Source: Hymenobacter sp. YIM 151500-1
GTDB lineage: Bacteria; Bacteroidota; Bacteroidia; Cytophagales; Hymenobacteraceae
NCBI RefSeq assembly: GCF_025979885.1
Contig: NZ_CP110139.1
Location: 186,001 to 250,000 of the forward strand
Length of the DNA: 64,000 nucleotides
Direction: 5' to 3'
Both the position numbers and the translations under genes were made by a program. Position 1 is the stretch's first letter; each line of letters begins with the position of its first letter. The notes under the pieces are model-generated. The model was not told the DNA's origin, made no database searches, and was given only the letters and a program-made list of their open reading frames with translations. This document shows, piece by piece, positions 1 through 10,448 of the stretch.

Positions 1-71
1 GCGAGGTTAATCGAGGAGGTGGTTTTGCCGACCCCGCCCTTTTGGTTGGCTACCGCAATGATTTTGCCCAT
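1..71 (-). CDS. parA: ParA-family chromosome partitioning ATPase, 5' end only (runs off the left edge)
   Basis: Only the first 23 codons are inside the window, read leftward from an ATG at 71-69. They translate to [20 protein letters not shown] followed by INL. This is the deviant Walker A P-loop (KGGVGKTT) at the extreme N-terminus that is typical of ParA/Soj ATPases, which bind ATP, dimerise on DNA and segregate chromosomes together with ParB. The start is certain because the P-loop lies about 10 residues in, as in the family. The rest of the gene and any parB lie outside the window. A MinD-like or plasmid ParA cannot be excluded from 23 residues. Confidence 0.8.
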   Translation of the reverse strand, partial: MGKIIAVANQKGGVGKTTSSINL

Positions 72-153
72 ATCGGGGGTGGTTGAGTGCTCGGGTCTAG
101 CAGTGGCAACCTACAAAAATGCAGGAAAAGTCCACTGCCTGCCGCTAAGTGGC

Positions 154-834
154 TTACAAAGTAACGGATTCGCCGATTTTCAGCAGCACCAGCTCTTTGC
201 CAGCCTGCTGGGCTTTGGCCGTGGCCTCGGCGTGGTTGATGCTGATGGGCGGGAAGGAGTCGAAGTGCATGCCGATGATGCGGGAAGCGCCGGTCCAGTC
301 GGCGGCCACCAGGGCATCGTCCACATCCATGGTAAAATGCCCGCCGATGGGCAGTAGGGCCACATCCAGCTTGTGCCGCTCCCCGATGATTTTCATGTCG
401 TAGGTCAGGGCCGTGTCGCCGGCGAAGTACAGGGTCTTACCCTCGGCTTCGATGATAAAGCCGGCCGCTACCCCACCATACGAGCCATCGGGCAAGGAGC
501 TGGAATGAGCGGCGGCCACCATCTTCACCGAGCCGAAGGGCAGCCGCACGGTGCCGCCCAGGTTGATGCCGTAGGTGGCGTTCAAGCCTTTCTGCTCAAA
601 CCACCCCACCACTTCCGCCACGCCCACCAGCTGGGCGCCGGTGCGCCGGCCGATTTCCTCTACGTCGGCCACATGGTCGCCGTGGCCGTGGCTGAGCAGG
701 ATGAAGTCGGCGGGAATGGCCTCCACGTCAACTTCCTGAGCCAACGGGTTGGGCCGGATGAAGGGGTCGAAGAGGACAGCGCTGCCGCCCGCCCGGAGCA
801 GGAAGCAGGAGTGGCCGTAGTAGGTCAGCTGCAT
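154..834 (-). CDS. UPF0173 metal-dependent hydrolase (metallo-beta-lactamase fold)
   Basis: 226 residues. The N-terminus (MQLTYYGHSC) and the HGHGDH metal-binding motif at about residues 49-54 match the UPF0173/YtkL-like branch of the metallo-beta-lactamase superfamily. A second histidine (VAAAHSSS), a GDT aspartate and a late GMHFD histidine complete the two-metal site. The physiological substrate of this family is not established. The open frame extends upstream to 903, but the conserved N-terminal strand begins at the ATG at 834, so that start is chosen. It is divergent from the substrate-binding lipoprotein gene at 919 and lies just downstream of parA on the same strand. No signal peptide, so cytosolic. 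Confidence 0.88.
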   Translation of the reverse strand: MQLTYYGHSCFLLRAGGSAVLFDPFIRPNPLAQEVDVEAIPADFILLSHGHGDHVADVEEIGRRTGAQLVGVAEVVGWFEQKGLNATYGINLGGTVRLPFGSVKMVAAAHSSSLPDGSYGGVAAGFIIEAEGKTLYFAGDTALTYDMKIIGERHKLDVALLPIGGHFTMDVDDALVAADWTGASRIIGMHFDSFPPISINHAEATAKAQQAGKELVLLKIGESVTL

Positions 835-884
835 ACAGAAAGGATAGGTGGACGGCGCAAGGGCCGCAAACCCCGGATGTGGGA

Positions 885-892
885 TACCTTTG
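885..892 (+). promoter_or_regulatory. Candidate Bacteroidota -7 promoter element (TACCTTTG)
   Basis: TACCTTTG matches the TAnnTTTG -7 consensus of Bacteroidota housekeeping promoters and lies 27 bases before the ATG at 919. No clear TTG -33 box is visible. The next eight bases (893-900) read TATATTTG on the opposite strand, so the divergent gene ending its leader at 834 may use an overlapping, oppositely oriented -7 element. Pattern match only. Confidence 0.35.
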
Positions 893-918
893 CAAATATA
901 CACTGTTTCGCCGTTCCC

Positions 919-2595
919 ATGCTCCCGTTTTTGCGCTGTGCCGCCGGTTTTGGCTTGCTCTCGACCAGCCTGCTACCCGCCTGCTCGGGCCCCGCGCCGG
1001 CCACCGATGCGCGCCGCGTCTTCCGTTACAACCAGCCGGAAAGCCTCACTTCCCTCGACCCGGCTTTTGCCCGCAACCAGGCCAATACCTGGGCCGTGAC
1101 CCAGCTCTACAACGGCCTGGTGGAGCTGGACGATAGCCTCAAGCCCGGCCCCAGCCTGGCCCGCCGCTACGACATCAGCCCCGATGGCCGCCGCTACACC
1201 TTCACCCTGCGCCCCAACGTGTTTTTTCACGACTCGGAGGTGTTTGCGGGGGGCAAGGGCCGGCGCGTCACGGCCCAGGACTTCGTGTATTCGTTTCGGC
1301 GCCTGCTGGACGGGGCCACGGCCAGCCCCGGCGGCTGGATTTTTCGGGGCAAGGTGCTGGAAAAAGCCGATGGGGAGCCCTCGGACACCTGCTTCGTGGC
1401 CGTGAATGATTCCACCCTGCGCATTCATTTGCAGGAGCCGTTTATTCCGTTTCTGGGCATCCTGACCATGCCCTACGCCTACGTGGTGCCGCGCGAGGCC
1501 GTGCAGCGGTACGGTAAAGACTTCCGGGAGCATCCGGTGGGCACGGGGCCGTTTCAGTTCAAGGAGTGGGACGAGGGCAACGCCATCATCTACCACCGCA
1601 ACCCCGGCTACTGGAAGAAGGATGCCCAGGGCCAACGCCTGCCCTACCTCGATGCCGTGCAGATCAGCTTTATCCAGGACCGCAAAACCGAGTTCCTGAC
1701 GTTTATGCAGGGCAAGCTGGACTTTCTGAGCGGCATCCGGGCCGGCTCCCGCGACCTGCTGATGTATCCGGACGGCCGGGTGCGGGACGACTTCCAGGGC
1801 AAGTTCCGCCTCCAGAAAGTACCTTACCTGAACACCGAGTACCTAGGCATGCAGCAGGACCTACGGAACTTACGCGGCGACAACCTGGCCACCGGCCAGG
1901 CCTTGCAAGACAAGCGGGTGCGTCAGGCCCTGAACTACGCCCTCAACAAACCCGAGCTGCTGGCCTATTTTCTCAATAACGTGGGCAAACCGGGCCATTC
2001 GGGTTTCGTGCCGGCCTCGCTGCCCTCGTTTGATGCTCAGCAGGTGCCCGGCTACACCTACCAGCCCGACAAGGCCCGGCAGCTGCTGCGCGCCGCCGGC
2101 TACGGCCCCGGCCTCAAGCCCCTGCGCCTGCGCCTGAGCACCGTGGCCGAAACCAAGGAATACGCCGAGTACTACCAGAAAAAGTGGGCCGAAGTAGGCG
2201 TGCAGGTCGACATCGACGTGAACCAGGGCGCCGCCCACGGGGAGCTAATCGACAATGGCCGCGCTGCCTTCTTCACCCGCAGCTGGCTGGGCGACTACCC
2301 CGACGCCGAAAACTACCTGGCCTTGTTTTATAGCAAGAACTTCGCCCCGGCCGGCCCCAACAAAACCCACTTCCGCCGCCCCGCCTACGACCAACTCTAC
2401 GAGCAAGCCAAGCTGGAGCAGAACACCCAGGAACGCTACGCCCTCTACCAGCAGATGGACCGCCTCATCGTGGAAGAGTGCCCCGTCATTGCCGTGTACT
2501 ACGACGAGGTAGTGCGCCTCACCCAGAACAACGTGCGCGGCCTCACGCCCAACCCCATGAACCAGCTGGTGCTGGAGCGGGTGCGGAAGGAGTAG
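919..2595 (+). CDS. Peptide/oligopeptide ABC transporter substrate-binding lipoprotein (DppA/OppA type)
   Basis: 558 residues. A lipoprotein signal with lipobox LPAC is followed by an SBP_bac_5 (extracytoplasmic solute-binding family 5) fold: the early segment on binding-competent SLDPAFARNQ, the family signature around HPVGTGPFQFKEW, and the C-terminal lobe with SWLGDYPDAENYL. It would bind peptides or similar solutes at the outer face of the inner membrane and hand them to an ABC permease. The reading frame is open from 373, overlapping the divergent hydrolase, but a lipoprotein signal starts exactly at the ATG at 919. No permease or ATPase genes are adjacent, so it is an orphan binding protein here; partners must be elsewhere. 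Confidence 0.9.
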   Translation: MLPFLRCAAGFGLLSTSLLPACSGPAPATDARRVFRYNQPESLTSLDPAFARNQANTWAVTQLYNGLVELDDSLKPGPSLARRYDISPDGRRYTFTLRPNVFFHDSEVFAGGKGRRVTAQDFVYSFRRLLDGATASPGGWIFRGKVLEKADGEPSDTCFVAVNDSTLRIHLQEPFIPFLGILTMPYAYVVPREAVQRYGKDFREHPVGTGPFQFKEWDEGNAIIYHRNPGYWKKDAQGQRLPYLDAVQISFIQDRKTEFLTFMQGKLDFLSGIRAGSRDLLMYPDGRVRDDFQGKFRLQKVPYLNTEYLGMQQDLRNLRGDNLATGQALQDKRVRQALNYALNKPELLAYFLNNVGKPGHSGFVPASLPSFDAQQVPGYTYQPDKARQLLRAAGYGPGLKPLRLRLSTVAETKEYAEYYQKKWAEVGVQVDIDVNQGAAHGELIDNGRAAFFTRSWLGDYPDAENYLALFYSKNFAPAGPNKTHFRRPAYDQLYEQAKLEQNTQERYALYQQMDRLIVEECPVIAVYYDEVVRLTQNNVRGLTPNPMNQLVLERVRKE

Positions 2596-2597
2596 TT

Positions 2598-2725
2598 GCC
2601 TCACCCCCTAGCCCCCTATCCTTCCGAGAGGGGAAACTAGCTGCTAGTTTTTTAGAGCTAAAATCAGATAGTAATTCTAAAGCTAGTCCCCCCTCTCTGA
2701 AGGAGAGGGGGCTAGGGGGTGAGGC
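2598..2725. repeat. Palindromic intergenic repeat, family C copy 1
   Basis: A perfect 19-base inverted repeat: GCCTCACCCCCTAGCCCCC at 2598-2616 and its reverse complement at 2707-2725. The arms enclose two smaller runs (GAGAGGGG and CCCCTCTC) and AT-richer GAGCTA/AGCTAGT words. The same words recur at 33834-33966, 41690-41850 and 61530-61800. It sits between the convergent substrate-binding gene and yidC, where it could act as a bidirectional transcript-end structure. Confidence 0.8.
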
Positions 2726-2742
2726 ACCTACAGCTAGAGAAG

Positions 2743-2772
2743 AAAAAACCCCGCTACCATCCGGCAGCGGGG
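2743..2772 (-). terminator. Rho-independent terminator of yidC
   Basis: Read leftward: AGCGGGG paired arms (CCCCGCT at 2749-2755 and AGCGGGG at 2766-2772) with a 10-base loop, followed on the minus strand by six T residues (2748-2743). It lies 27 bases past the yidC stop. Confidence 0.8.
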
Positions 2773-2798
2773 CTTTGTGTACTTAAACGCAGCTTAAC

Positions 2799-4712
2799 CT
2801 ACGACCTCCGCGTTTTGCGCGGGCGTTTCGGCGACACGTCGGCGGCGCCGGTGCCGGGTTCGGCGTCGGTATCGTCGGCGGCGGGAGTGGGGCGGTTGCC
2901 GCCCTGGCGCTGCTGGGCTTCGCGCTCCTGGGCAGCTTTCATGGCATCCTGGAGACGGGCAGCGAAACCGGTGGGCTTCTTGTCCTTGTTCTTGATTTTG
3001 TTGGCCTCCAGCTTGGCCCGTACCTTGGTGTCGTCGACGAAGCGGCGGGTAATGGCCTGCTGGGCCAGGGTTACCAGGTTCGATACGAGGTAATACCAGG
3101 TGAGGCCGGCGGCGAAGTCGTTGAGCACGAACAGGAACACCACCGGCATCAGGTAGCTGTAGAACTTCATCGGGCCCTGCATGGCCGTGGGGTTCATGCT
3201 GTTGCTCTGGTAGGTCATGAACAGGGTCGAAATCGTCATCAGCACCGTGAACAGGCTGATGTGGTTGCCGAGGAAGGGCAACGCGAAGGGCAGCTTGATG
3301 GGGTCGTCGTAGGTGCTCAGGTCCTTGGCCCACAGGAAGCTTTCCTGGCGCAGCTCGATGGCGTTGGGGAAAAACTGGAACAAAGCCAGCAGAATCGGGA
3401 TGGTGAGCAGGGTGGGGATGCACCCACTCAGCGGCGACACGCCCATGGTCTGGTACAGCTTCATAGTTTCCTGCTGCTGCTTCATGGCGTCGTCGGGGTG
3501 CTTTTCCTTGATGGCGTCGATTTCCGGCTTCAGCACCTTCATGCGCGCCTGCGACTCGTAGGTTTTGTAGGTCAGCGGCCAGGTCACGAGCTTAATCAGC
3601 ACCACCAGCAGGGCGATGATGATGCCGTAGGAGCTGATGAACTGCTCCAGAAAGTGGAACACCGGCAACACCACGAAGCGGTTCATCCAGCGGAAAATTC
3701 CCCAGCCCAGGTACACGTTCCGGTCGAAGCCGGGCGCCACATCCTTGAGCACGTTGAAGGCGTTGGGGCCGAAGTAGAAGCGGAACTGGGCCTTGCCCTG
3801 CTGCACGTCGGCGGCCGGCACGGTGAGCGTGGTGCTCAGGGTCTTGATGAAGGTGGTGTCCTGGAGGTTCACCGTCGAGGTAAACTGGCCCGAGGCAAAC
3901 GGCGCCCCGTCGGCAATCAGCCCCGCCACAAAGAAGTCGTGCTTGTGGGCGGCCCACTTCAGCGGCTCCGTCACCTTGATTTCCTCCGGGTTCTCGGAGG
4001 CTTCGGTCAGGGCGCCGTGGTCTTCGGAAGCCAGGTAGTGGTTGATGGTGGTGTGGTTGCGGTTCTGCTTGCGGTCCTGCTCGGTCTGGCGCACGTGGTC
4101 CACGAAGGTCAGCGTCAGCGGCTCCTGGGCTACGGTGGAGGTCAGGTTCTGGAAGCGCAGGCTGTAGCCCACCTCGTAGCTGTCATCAAACAAGGTGTAG
4201 GCCTGCTCCATCTGCCCCCCGGCCACGGCGGCCGTAAAGGTCAGGCGCTGGCCTTTACGCTCTCCCTCAGTTACGGGCTGCGCAGCGCCAGGCTGAAAAT
4301 ACAAATCCGACAAACGCACCGTGCGGCCGTCGGTGGTTTGGAAGCGGGCGTCGAGCTGGGCGCTTTGGGCATCAAACAGGTCGAGGGGCTGGCCGAAGAA
4401 CGTCTTGTACTTGTTCAGGCGCACGGCCTCCACGCGGCCTCCTTTGGAGGAAAAGGTAACGGTCAGGTTGTCGTTTTTCAGCTGAACCTGCTGGATCGTG
4501 CCCTGAGCCGCTGTGGCAAACGCGCCCAACTGCCGGGCCAAGGCGGCCGAATCCAACGGCGCGGGCGCGGCGTTGGGGGCGGCCGGGGCGGCAGTTTCCG
4601 TTTTGGCCGGTGCCGCGGCCGAGTCCGGTTTGGGCTTCTGGGCGAAGAACTGAAGATAAATCAAGAGCAAGGCCGCCATCAAAAACAGGCCAATTGCTGA
4701 ATTTCTGTCCAT
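2799..4712 (-). CDS. yidC: Membrane protein insertase YidC
   Basis: 637 residues. It inserts and folds inner-membrane proteins, alone or with SecYEG. An N-terminal transmembrane anchor (MDRNSAIGLFLMAALLL) is followed by a large periplasmic beta-sandwich domain (about residues 60-350), then the conserved Oxa1/YidC core with five helices, including YGIIIALLVVLIKLVTWPLT, the MSPLSGCIPTLL-like loop (GVSPLSGCIPTLLTIPILLA) and the late NDFAAGLTWYYLVSN segment. The charged C-terminal tail is rich in Lys and Arg and probably contacts the ribosome. The frame extends to 4766, but the signal anchor begins at the ATG at 4712. Same strand as pyrG, separated from it by a palindromic repeat. Confidence 0.96.
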   Translation of the reverse strand: MDRNSAIGLFLMAALLLIYLQFFAQKPKPDSAAAPAKTETAAPAAPNAAPAPLDSAALARQLGAFATAAQGTIQQVQLKNDNLTVTFSSKGGRVEAVRLNKYKTFFGQPLDLFDAQSAQLDARFQTTDGRTVRLSDLYFQPGAAQPVTEGERKGQRLTFTAAVAGGQMEQAYTLFDDSYEVGYSLRFQNLTSTVAQEPLTLTFVDHVRQTEQDRKQNRNHTTINHYLASEDHGALTEASENPEEIKVTEPLKWAAHKHDFFVAGLIADGAPFASGQFTSTVNLQDTTFIKTLSTTLTVPAADVQQGKAQFRFYFGPNAFNVLKDVAPGFDRNVYLGWGIFRWMNRFVVLPVFHFLEQFISSYGIIIALLVVLIKLVTWPLTYKTYESQARMKVLKPEIDAIKEKHPDDAMKQQQETMKLYQTMGVSPLSGCIPTLLTIPILLALFQFFPNAIELRQESFLWAKDLSTYDDPIKLPFALPFLGNHISLFTVLMTISTLFMTYQSNSMNPTAMQGPMKFYSYLMPVVFLFVLNDFAAGLTWYYLVSNLVTLAQQAITRRFVDDTKVRAKLEANKIKNKDKKPTGFAARLQDAMKAAQEREAQQRQGGNRPTPAADDTDAEPGTGAADVSPKRPRKTRRS

Positions 4713-4850
4713 TAGTAGAGGTGCGTACAGAGAAGTGAGAGGTGAGACGCGGACGAGGTAGGCCACAGCCCGTGCTCAATAATCCGGCTATATCCCCGCA
4801 AAGGTCGGAGTTGTCAGGCGAATATTTTTCGCCGCGGCTGTTTTGTCAGC

Positions 4851-5198
4851 CTGGCGGCAGACTTAGCCAGCAGAGCTGGCGCGTCTGCCCGCCGGGAAAT
4901 GGGGCAAGTCTCCGGACTTGCGGCCGCGCAGCGGCCAGCCGGTGCCGCGCCGCATGAACAAGGAGTGGGGCAGAAGACTGTAACGCGAAGTTGTACTTCG
5001 CGAGGCGCGTGGACGATTGGTGTGGCATCGTTCCAACGCCTCGCGAAGTACAACTTCGCGTTACACATTTCAAGTCTTGTACACGGTTGTATGCGGCGCG
5101 GTGCCGCTTGGCCGCCTGCGGCAGGCGCAAGTCGGGAGACTTGCCCCATGTTCGTGGCTAGAAGTCGCGCCGCCTGTGGCGGCAAGACTTCTGCCAGG
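4851..5198. repeat. Long composite palindrome, family A copy 1 (fills the yidC-pyrG gap)
   Basis: The core is 87 bases (4979-5065): a perfect 29-base inverted repeat whose arms begin TGTAACGCGAAGTTGTACTT and end in CGCGAGGCG, enclosing a conserved non-palindromic loop that contains GACGATTGGTGTGGCATCG. Around the core, longer imperfect arms pair with each other: CTGGCGGCAG...GGGGCAAGTCTCCGGACTTG on the left, and GTCGGGAGACTTGCCCC...ACTTCTGCCAG on the right. Two further copies occur at 37206-37542 and 39667-40010. I see no gene between yidC and pyrG. Confidence 0.88.
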
Positions 5199-5225
5199 GT
5201 TGCCACCGGCGTCTGCTGCCAAGCC

Positions 5226-7205
<1,980 letters not shown>

Positions 7206-7211
7206 CTATTC

Positions 7212-7245
7212 AAAAGCCTTTGTCCAGTGCGGACAAGGGCTTTTT
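7212..7245 (+). terminator. Rho-independent terminator
   Basis: AAAAGCC and TTGTCC at 7212-7225 pair with GGACAA and GGCTTTTT at 7231-7245 around the loop AGTGC, followed by a T run. It probably belonged to the gene of which only the DUF262 remnant survives. The A run on the left makes it usable from both sides. Confidence 0.7.
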
Positions 7246-7411
7246 ACTCTTCTTCCTTATTCGGGCGGGTCCGCGAAACACACCCGCCCGGCAGAAGGCA
7301 AATCTTCCCTGTCAGGCGGGGTGGAGATGTACATTCGTAAATTATCGTATTCCTGGCCGATGCTTCCACAACAGAGCCGGTTACGCTTCCGATAGCGAGG
7401 ACAAATACAAC

Positions 7412-7873
7412 TTAGACCGTAGCGGGCTTATGGTCTTTCAGCAAGTCACAAAACTCAGTGAAAGTATCTGCCAAAAAGTAGGTATCTCCCTCATCCTCAC
7501 GAGATTTGGCAAAAAAGTGGTTGTGGTCCCAATAGTACACGCCCTTATCCTCCCCTTCGGTGATGAGCAAGATTTGGTGTCCGCCTGGGTCGTGGCCTAT
7601 AACCAACTCTTTTTCCCCTATTTCTTCATCGTGTTCTGCTAGCCAATAGCCCAGCGTGAGGCCGCGGCTTTGCTCGTTCGTCAACCCATACAGGACGTGT
7701 AGTAACACCTCTTGGTCAAGGTCTTTCACGAAAAATGTTTGTTTGTTCACTCTCGCGCCGTTATGCTTGATGAGGAACTGGCGGTAGTCCTCTGGCAGCG
7801 AAAAGCCTATTTGTTGCTCAAATGCCCGAACGGCTTCCTCGCTGTTTTCTCCCCAGGGTGAGATATTCATCAT
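7412..7873 (-). CDS. SUKH-family (SMI1/KNR4) immunity protein
   Basis: 153 residues. The N-terminal pattern EEAVRAFEQQIGFSLPEDYR then QFLIKHNGAR is the hallmark SUKH helix-strand signature. Mid-protein IGHDPGGHQILL and late DTFTEFCDLL complete the fold. SUKH proteins neutralise toxins, very often nucleases, of contact-dependent and type VI systems. The start ATG (7873-7871) overlaps the stop TGA (7872-7870) of the toxin gene upstream as ATGA, so the two are translationally coupled. This fits the role of cognate immunity protein for the TssD-WHH effector. A second ATG directly follows the first and could also be used. Confidence 0.85.
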   Translation of the reverse strand: MMNISPWGENSEEAVRAFEQQIGFSLPEDYRQFLIKHNGARVNKQTFFVKDLDQEVLLHVLYGLTNEQSRGLTLGYWLAEHDEEIGEKELVIGHDPGGHQILLITEGEDKGVYYWDHNHFFAKSREDEGDTYFLADTFTEFCDLLKDHKPATV

Positions 7874-8862
7874 GGCTGCTTTTTTCTTAAAACGCGCTTC
7901 GTAACGGGTGCTGAATCGGACTGGGTAGGGGCTGAGTTGGCCTGCTGCTTGAGCAATGAGCGGGCCCCGTAGTGGGTAAAGCGCCTATGAATGGTAAAAT
8001 CTACCTCCTGCATAGTCCGCATGTTTTGCTTGTGGTGCCACGTGTTGCCATCTAAAATGGGCCCCAATGGCGCTAATTCGTCTGCCTTCGCAAAGTCTTT
8101 GTCGCAGTCCCCAATCATCCCCTCAATATCGACTTGCTGCCGGGCGTACTTGTCAAAGTTAGGCTCGTCGCCTTCATAGACAACTGAATTGTGCTCCCAA
8201 TCAGTGTACTTCCAGTTGCCGTTGTCCAGCAGCTCGATGATGCCGCCTTTGCGGTACCACTTGGCAATCGCAGGAGCGTAGAGCGGCTTCTGCTGCGGGT
8301 CGAGAGCTGTCTTGGGCGGCTTGGGTGCCTGCGGCGGGGCAGCCGTTGGCGGAAGGGGAGGGGGCGCTGAACGTAGGGTGGCGCGCAAGGCGGGGGAAGG
8401 CAATAGCTCCGGCGGCTTGTTCAGGGCATTGAAGCGGACAACCGGGTCTTTCTCCCACCAGAGCTTGCTGTAGTTTTCCACCCGCGTCCCATCCAGGTTG
8501 ATAGCCGTGGGCGCGAAGTACACATCGGTTTCCAGGGAGGACCGGCCGTTCTGGCCTCGGGCATCGAAGTGGACTGTGTAGTGTACGCAGTAGGCATCGT
8601 AGAACGTGAGGCGGCGGAAGGTGTGGCCTTCTTCGTGAAAGAAGCCCACGTGCCCGCTCACCTGCCGGTAGGAGTCTACCGCCAGCTCAGCCCAGAGGTT
8701 CTCCAGGGCCTCCAGCCCGGTAAGCGTAAGCCGGATGAGGCCGGCCAGCATGTCGGTGGTGGGCTGGCCCGTGTGGGCGACACGTTGCAGCAGAGAGTGT
8801 TGCGTGGAGGTGCAGGAAGCCCGATGACCGGCAACCTGCGCTTCGGCATGTAGGATGGGCAC
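7870..8862 (-). CDS. T6SS effector: TssD/Hcp tube domain fused to a WHH-type nuclease toxin
   Basis: 330 residues, GTG start at 8862. Residues 1-135 match the Bacteroidota TssD (Hcp) tube protein: TGQPTTDMLAGLIRLTLTG, then FFHEEGHTFRRLTFYDAYCV and HYTVHFDARG. Residues 150-190 are a Pro/Ala-rich linker. Residues 195-305 form a toxin tip: WYRKGGIIELLDNGNWKYTD, then TWHHKQNMRTMQEV (WHH at 275-277) and IHRRFTHYG, the pattern of WHH-type HNH/EndoVII-fold DNases. The Hcp part would carry the nuclease inside the T6SS tube into rival cells. The coupled SUKH gene follows with a 4-base overlap. No T6SS structural genes are nearby. The toxin assignment rests on motif reading; the exact WHH subfamily is inferred. 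Confidence 0.8.
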   Translation of the reverse strand: MPILHAEAQVAGHRASCTSTQHSLLQRVAHTGQPTTDMLAGLIRLTLTGLEALENLWAELAVDSYRQVSGHVGFFHEEGHTFRRLTFYDAYCVHYTVHFDARGQNGRSSLETDVYFAPTAINLDGTRVENYSKLWWEKDPVVRFNALNKPPELLPSPALRATLRSAPPPLPPTAAPPQAPKPPKTALDPQQKPLYAPAIAKWYRKGGIIELLDNGNWKYTDWEHNSVVYEGDEPNFDKYARQQVDIEGMIGDCDKDFAKADELAPLGPILDGNTWHHKQNMRTMQEVDFTIHRRFTHYGARSLLKQQANSAPTQSDSAPVTKRVLRKKQP

Positions 8863-8956
8863 GACGAATAGCGTTGGTTAGCCCACCAAAATAGCTTTTT
8901 TCTGATTCAGGTTCTGTGGCATTGCCTGCACATCTTGCAGCTTCTAGCTCCAACCT

Positions 8957-10324
8957 ATGCCCCGCCGCTTCCGCTCCCTGCTGCTCCTGTTGCTGCTTGC
9001 CGTTGCCCAAACCGGTGCCGCCCACGGCCCCGGCGACGATGAAGCACCCGAAACCAACGTGCTGCGGGGCCGCGGCCCGCGCTGGCTTAACCGGCTGCTC
9101 ACGGAGTCGGCGGTGCTGCGCCAGCACCACGTGGGCATGAGCTTGACCGACGTAGCTACCGGCGAGAAACTGTATGAGCTGAACGCCGACCGGTACTTCA
9201 CTCCGGCCAGCACCATGAAGCTGTTCAGCTTGTACGCGGCCCTCAAGCTGCTGCCGCCCGATTCGCTGCCGGCCCTGCGCTACGTGGTGCGCGGCGACTC
9301 GCTTATCTTCTGGGGTACCGGCGACCCGACCCTGCTGCACGGCGACGTGCCCAGCCGCCGCGCCCTCGACTTCCTGCGCACCCGCCCCCAGCAGCTGTTC
9401 TATACCGATATTCCCTGCGTGCCCGCCTTCGGGCCGGGGTGGGGCTGGGACGACTACAACTATTATTACCAGCCCGAGCGGGGCGCCTTTCCGGTGTACG
9501 GCCATACGGTGCGTTTCTATGCCACGGCCGGGCAGGCGTTGCCGCGCGTGCACCCGCGGTTTTTCAAGGATGCCACCCGCCCGGTGCCCGCCGGCACGCC
9601 CAATCCCGCCCAGGACCACGTGCGCCGGCCGCTGCTGGAAAATCAGTTTTGGGTGTATCCGAGCCCGAAGAACTGGGTGGATGAAACGCCCTTCCGCACC
9701 AGCCCCGCCCTGCTGCGCCAGCTGCTCCAGGATACCCTGCGCCGGCCCGTGGGGCAGGTGCCGTTTCGGGTGCGGCCCCAGGACTCGGTGCGCACCCTGC
9801 GCGGCCTGCCCGTTGATTCGCTTTACCGCCGTATGCTGCGGGTGAGCGACAATTTCCTGGCCGAGCAGGTACTGCTGCTGTGCTCCAGCCAGCTTGGCCT
9901 TGATTCCCTCGATACGGGCCGCGTTATCCGGCTCATGCAGCGCCAGCACTTGCAGGGCCTGCCCGACGCCCCGCAGTGGGCCGACGGCTCCGGCCTCTCG
10001 CGCCTTAACCTCGTCACGCCCCGCACGCTCACGGCCCTGCTGCTGCGCCTGCATCAGGAAGTGCCCGAGCCGCGCCTGCTGGACCTGCTGGCCGCCGGGG
10101 GCCGCCAAGGCTCTTTGCGCCGCCGCTACCGCGACCCGGCCGGGCCCTGGCTCTGGGGCAAAACCGGCACGCTCACCAACAACCACAACCTCTGCGGCTA
10201 CCTGCGCACCCGCTCCGGCCGGCTACTAGCCTTCACATTCATGAACAACAACCTGCCCGGCGACGACACCGCCGTGCGCAACGAGATGGAGCGCATCCTG
10301 GGCGAAGTGCGGCGAAGGCTGTAG
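8957..10324 (+). CDS. dacB: D-alanyl-D-alanine carboxypeptidase/endopeptidase, PBP4 (peptidase S13) family
   Basis: 455 residues with a signal peptide (RSLLLLLLLAVAQTGAAHG). The three penicillin-binding motifs are present: SxxK as STMK (Ser85, Lys88), SxN as SDN (297-299) and KTG (402-404) within WGKTGTLTNNHNLCGY. Domain order and spacing fit class C low-molecular-weight PBPs (PBP4/DacB), which trim stem peptides or cut cross-links in the periplasm. The start ATG at 8957 gives a complete signal sequence. It is monocistronic, divergent from the TssD effector gene. The symbol is a family name; the enzyme balance (carboxypeptidase or endopeptidase) cannot be read from sequence. Confidence 0.9.
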   Translation: MPRRFRSLLLLLLLAVAQTGAAHGPGDDEAPETNVLRGRGPRWLNRLLTESAVLRQHHVGMSLTDVATGEKLYELNADRYFTPASTMKLFSLYAALKLLPPDSLPALRYVVRGDSLIFWGTGDPTLLHGDVPSRRALDFLRTRPQQLFYTDIPCVPAFGPGWGWDDYNYYYQPERGAFPVYGHTVRFYATAGQALPRVHPRFFKDATRPVPAGTPNPAQDHVRRPLLENQFWVYPSPKNWVDETPFRTSPALLRQLLQDTLRRPVGQVPFRVRPQDSVRTLRGLPVDSLYRRMLRVSDNFLAEQVLLLCSSQLGLDSLDTGRVIRLMQRQHLQGLPDAPQWADGSGLSRLNLVTPRTLTALLLRLHQEVPEPRLLDLLAAGGRQGSLRRRYRDPAGPWLWGKTGTLTNNHNLCGYLRTRSGRLLAFTFMNNNLPGDDTAVRNEMERILGEVRRRL

Positions 10325-10448
10325 GGGCGCGTCGCACGCGACCGACTGGCAGACCATCTGCAACCTTGCTACCACAAGTGACGCCGCCCGGCAGCCCAAT
10401 CAAGCGGCGTATTCATCAGCGTATTACCTCTTACCTTATCACTTCTTT

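Noticed and set aside
373..918. N-terminal extension of the substrate-binding protein
   Set aside because: The extra 182 codons overlap the divergent UPF0173 gene antisense and precede an obvious lipoprotein signal at 919.
973..1635. Long open frame antisense to the substrate-binding gene
   Set aside because: It is a codon-position shadow of a well-supported gene; His/Val/Gly-rich composition, no domain. The same holds for the long antisense frames at 3261-4700, 8687-10186, 14887-16371, 27295-28233, 28940-30388 and 31163-32377.
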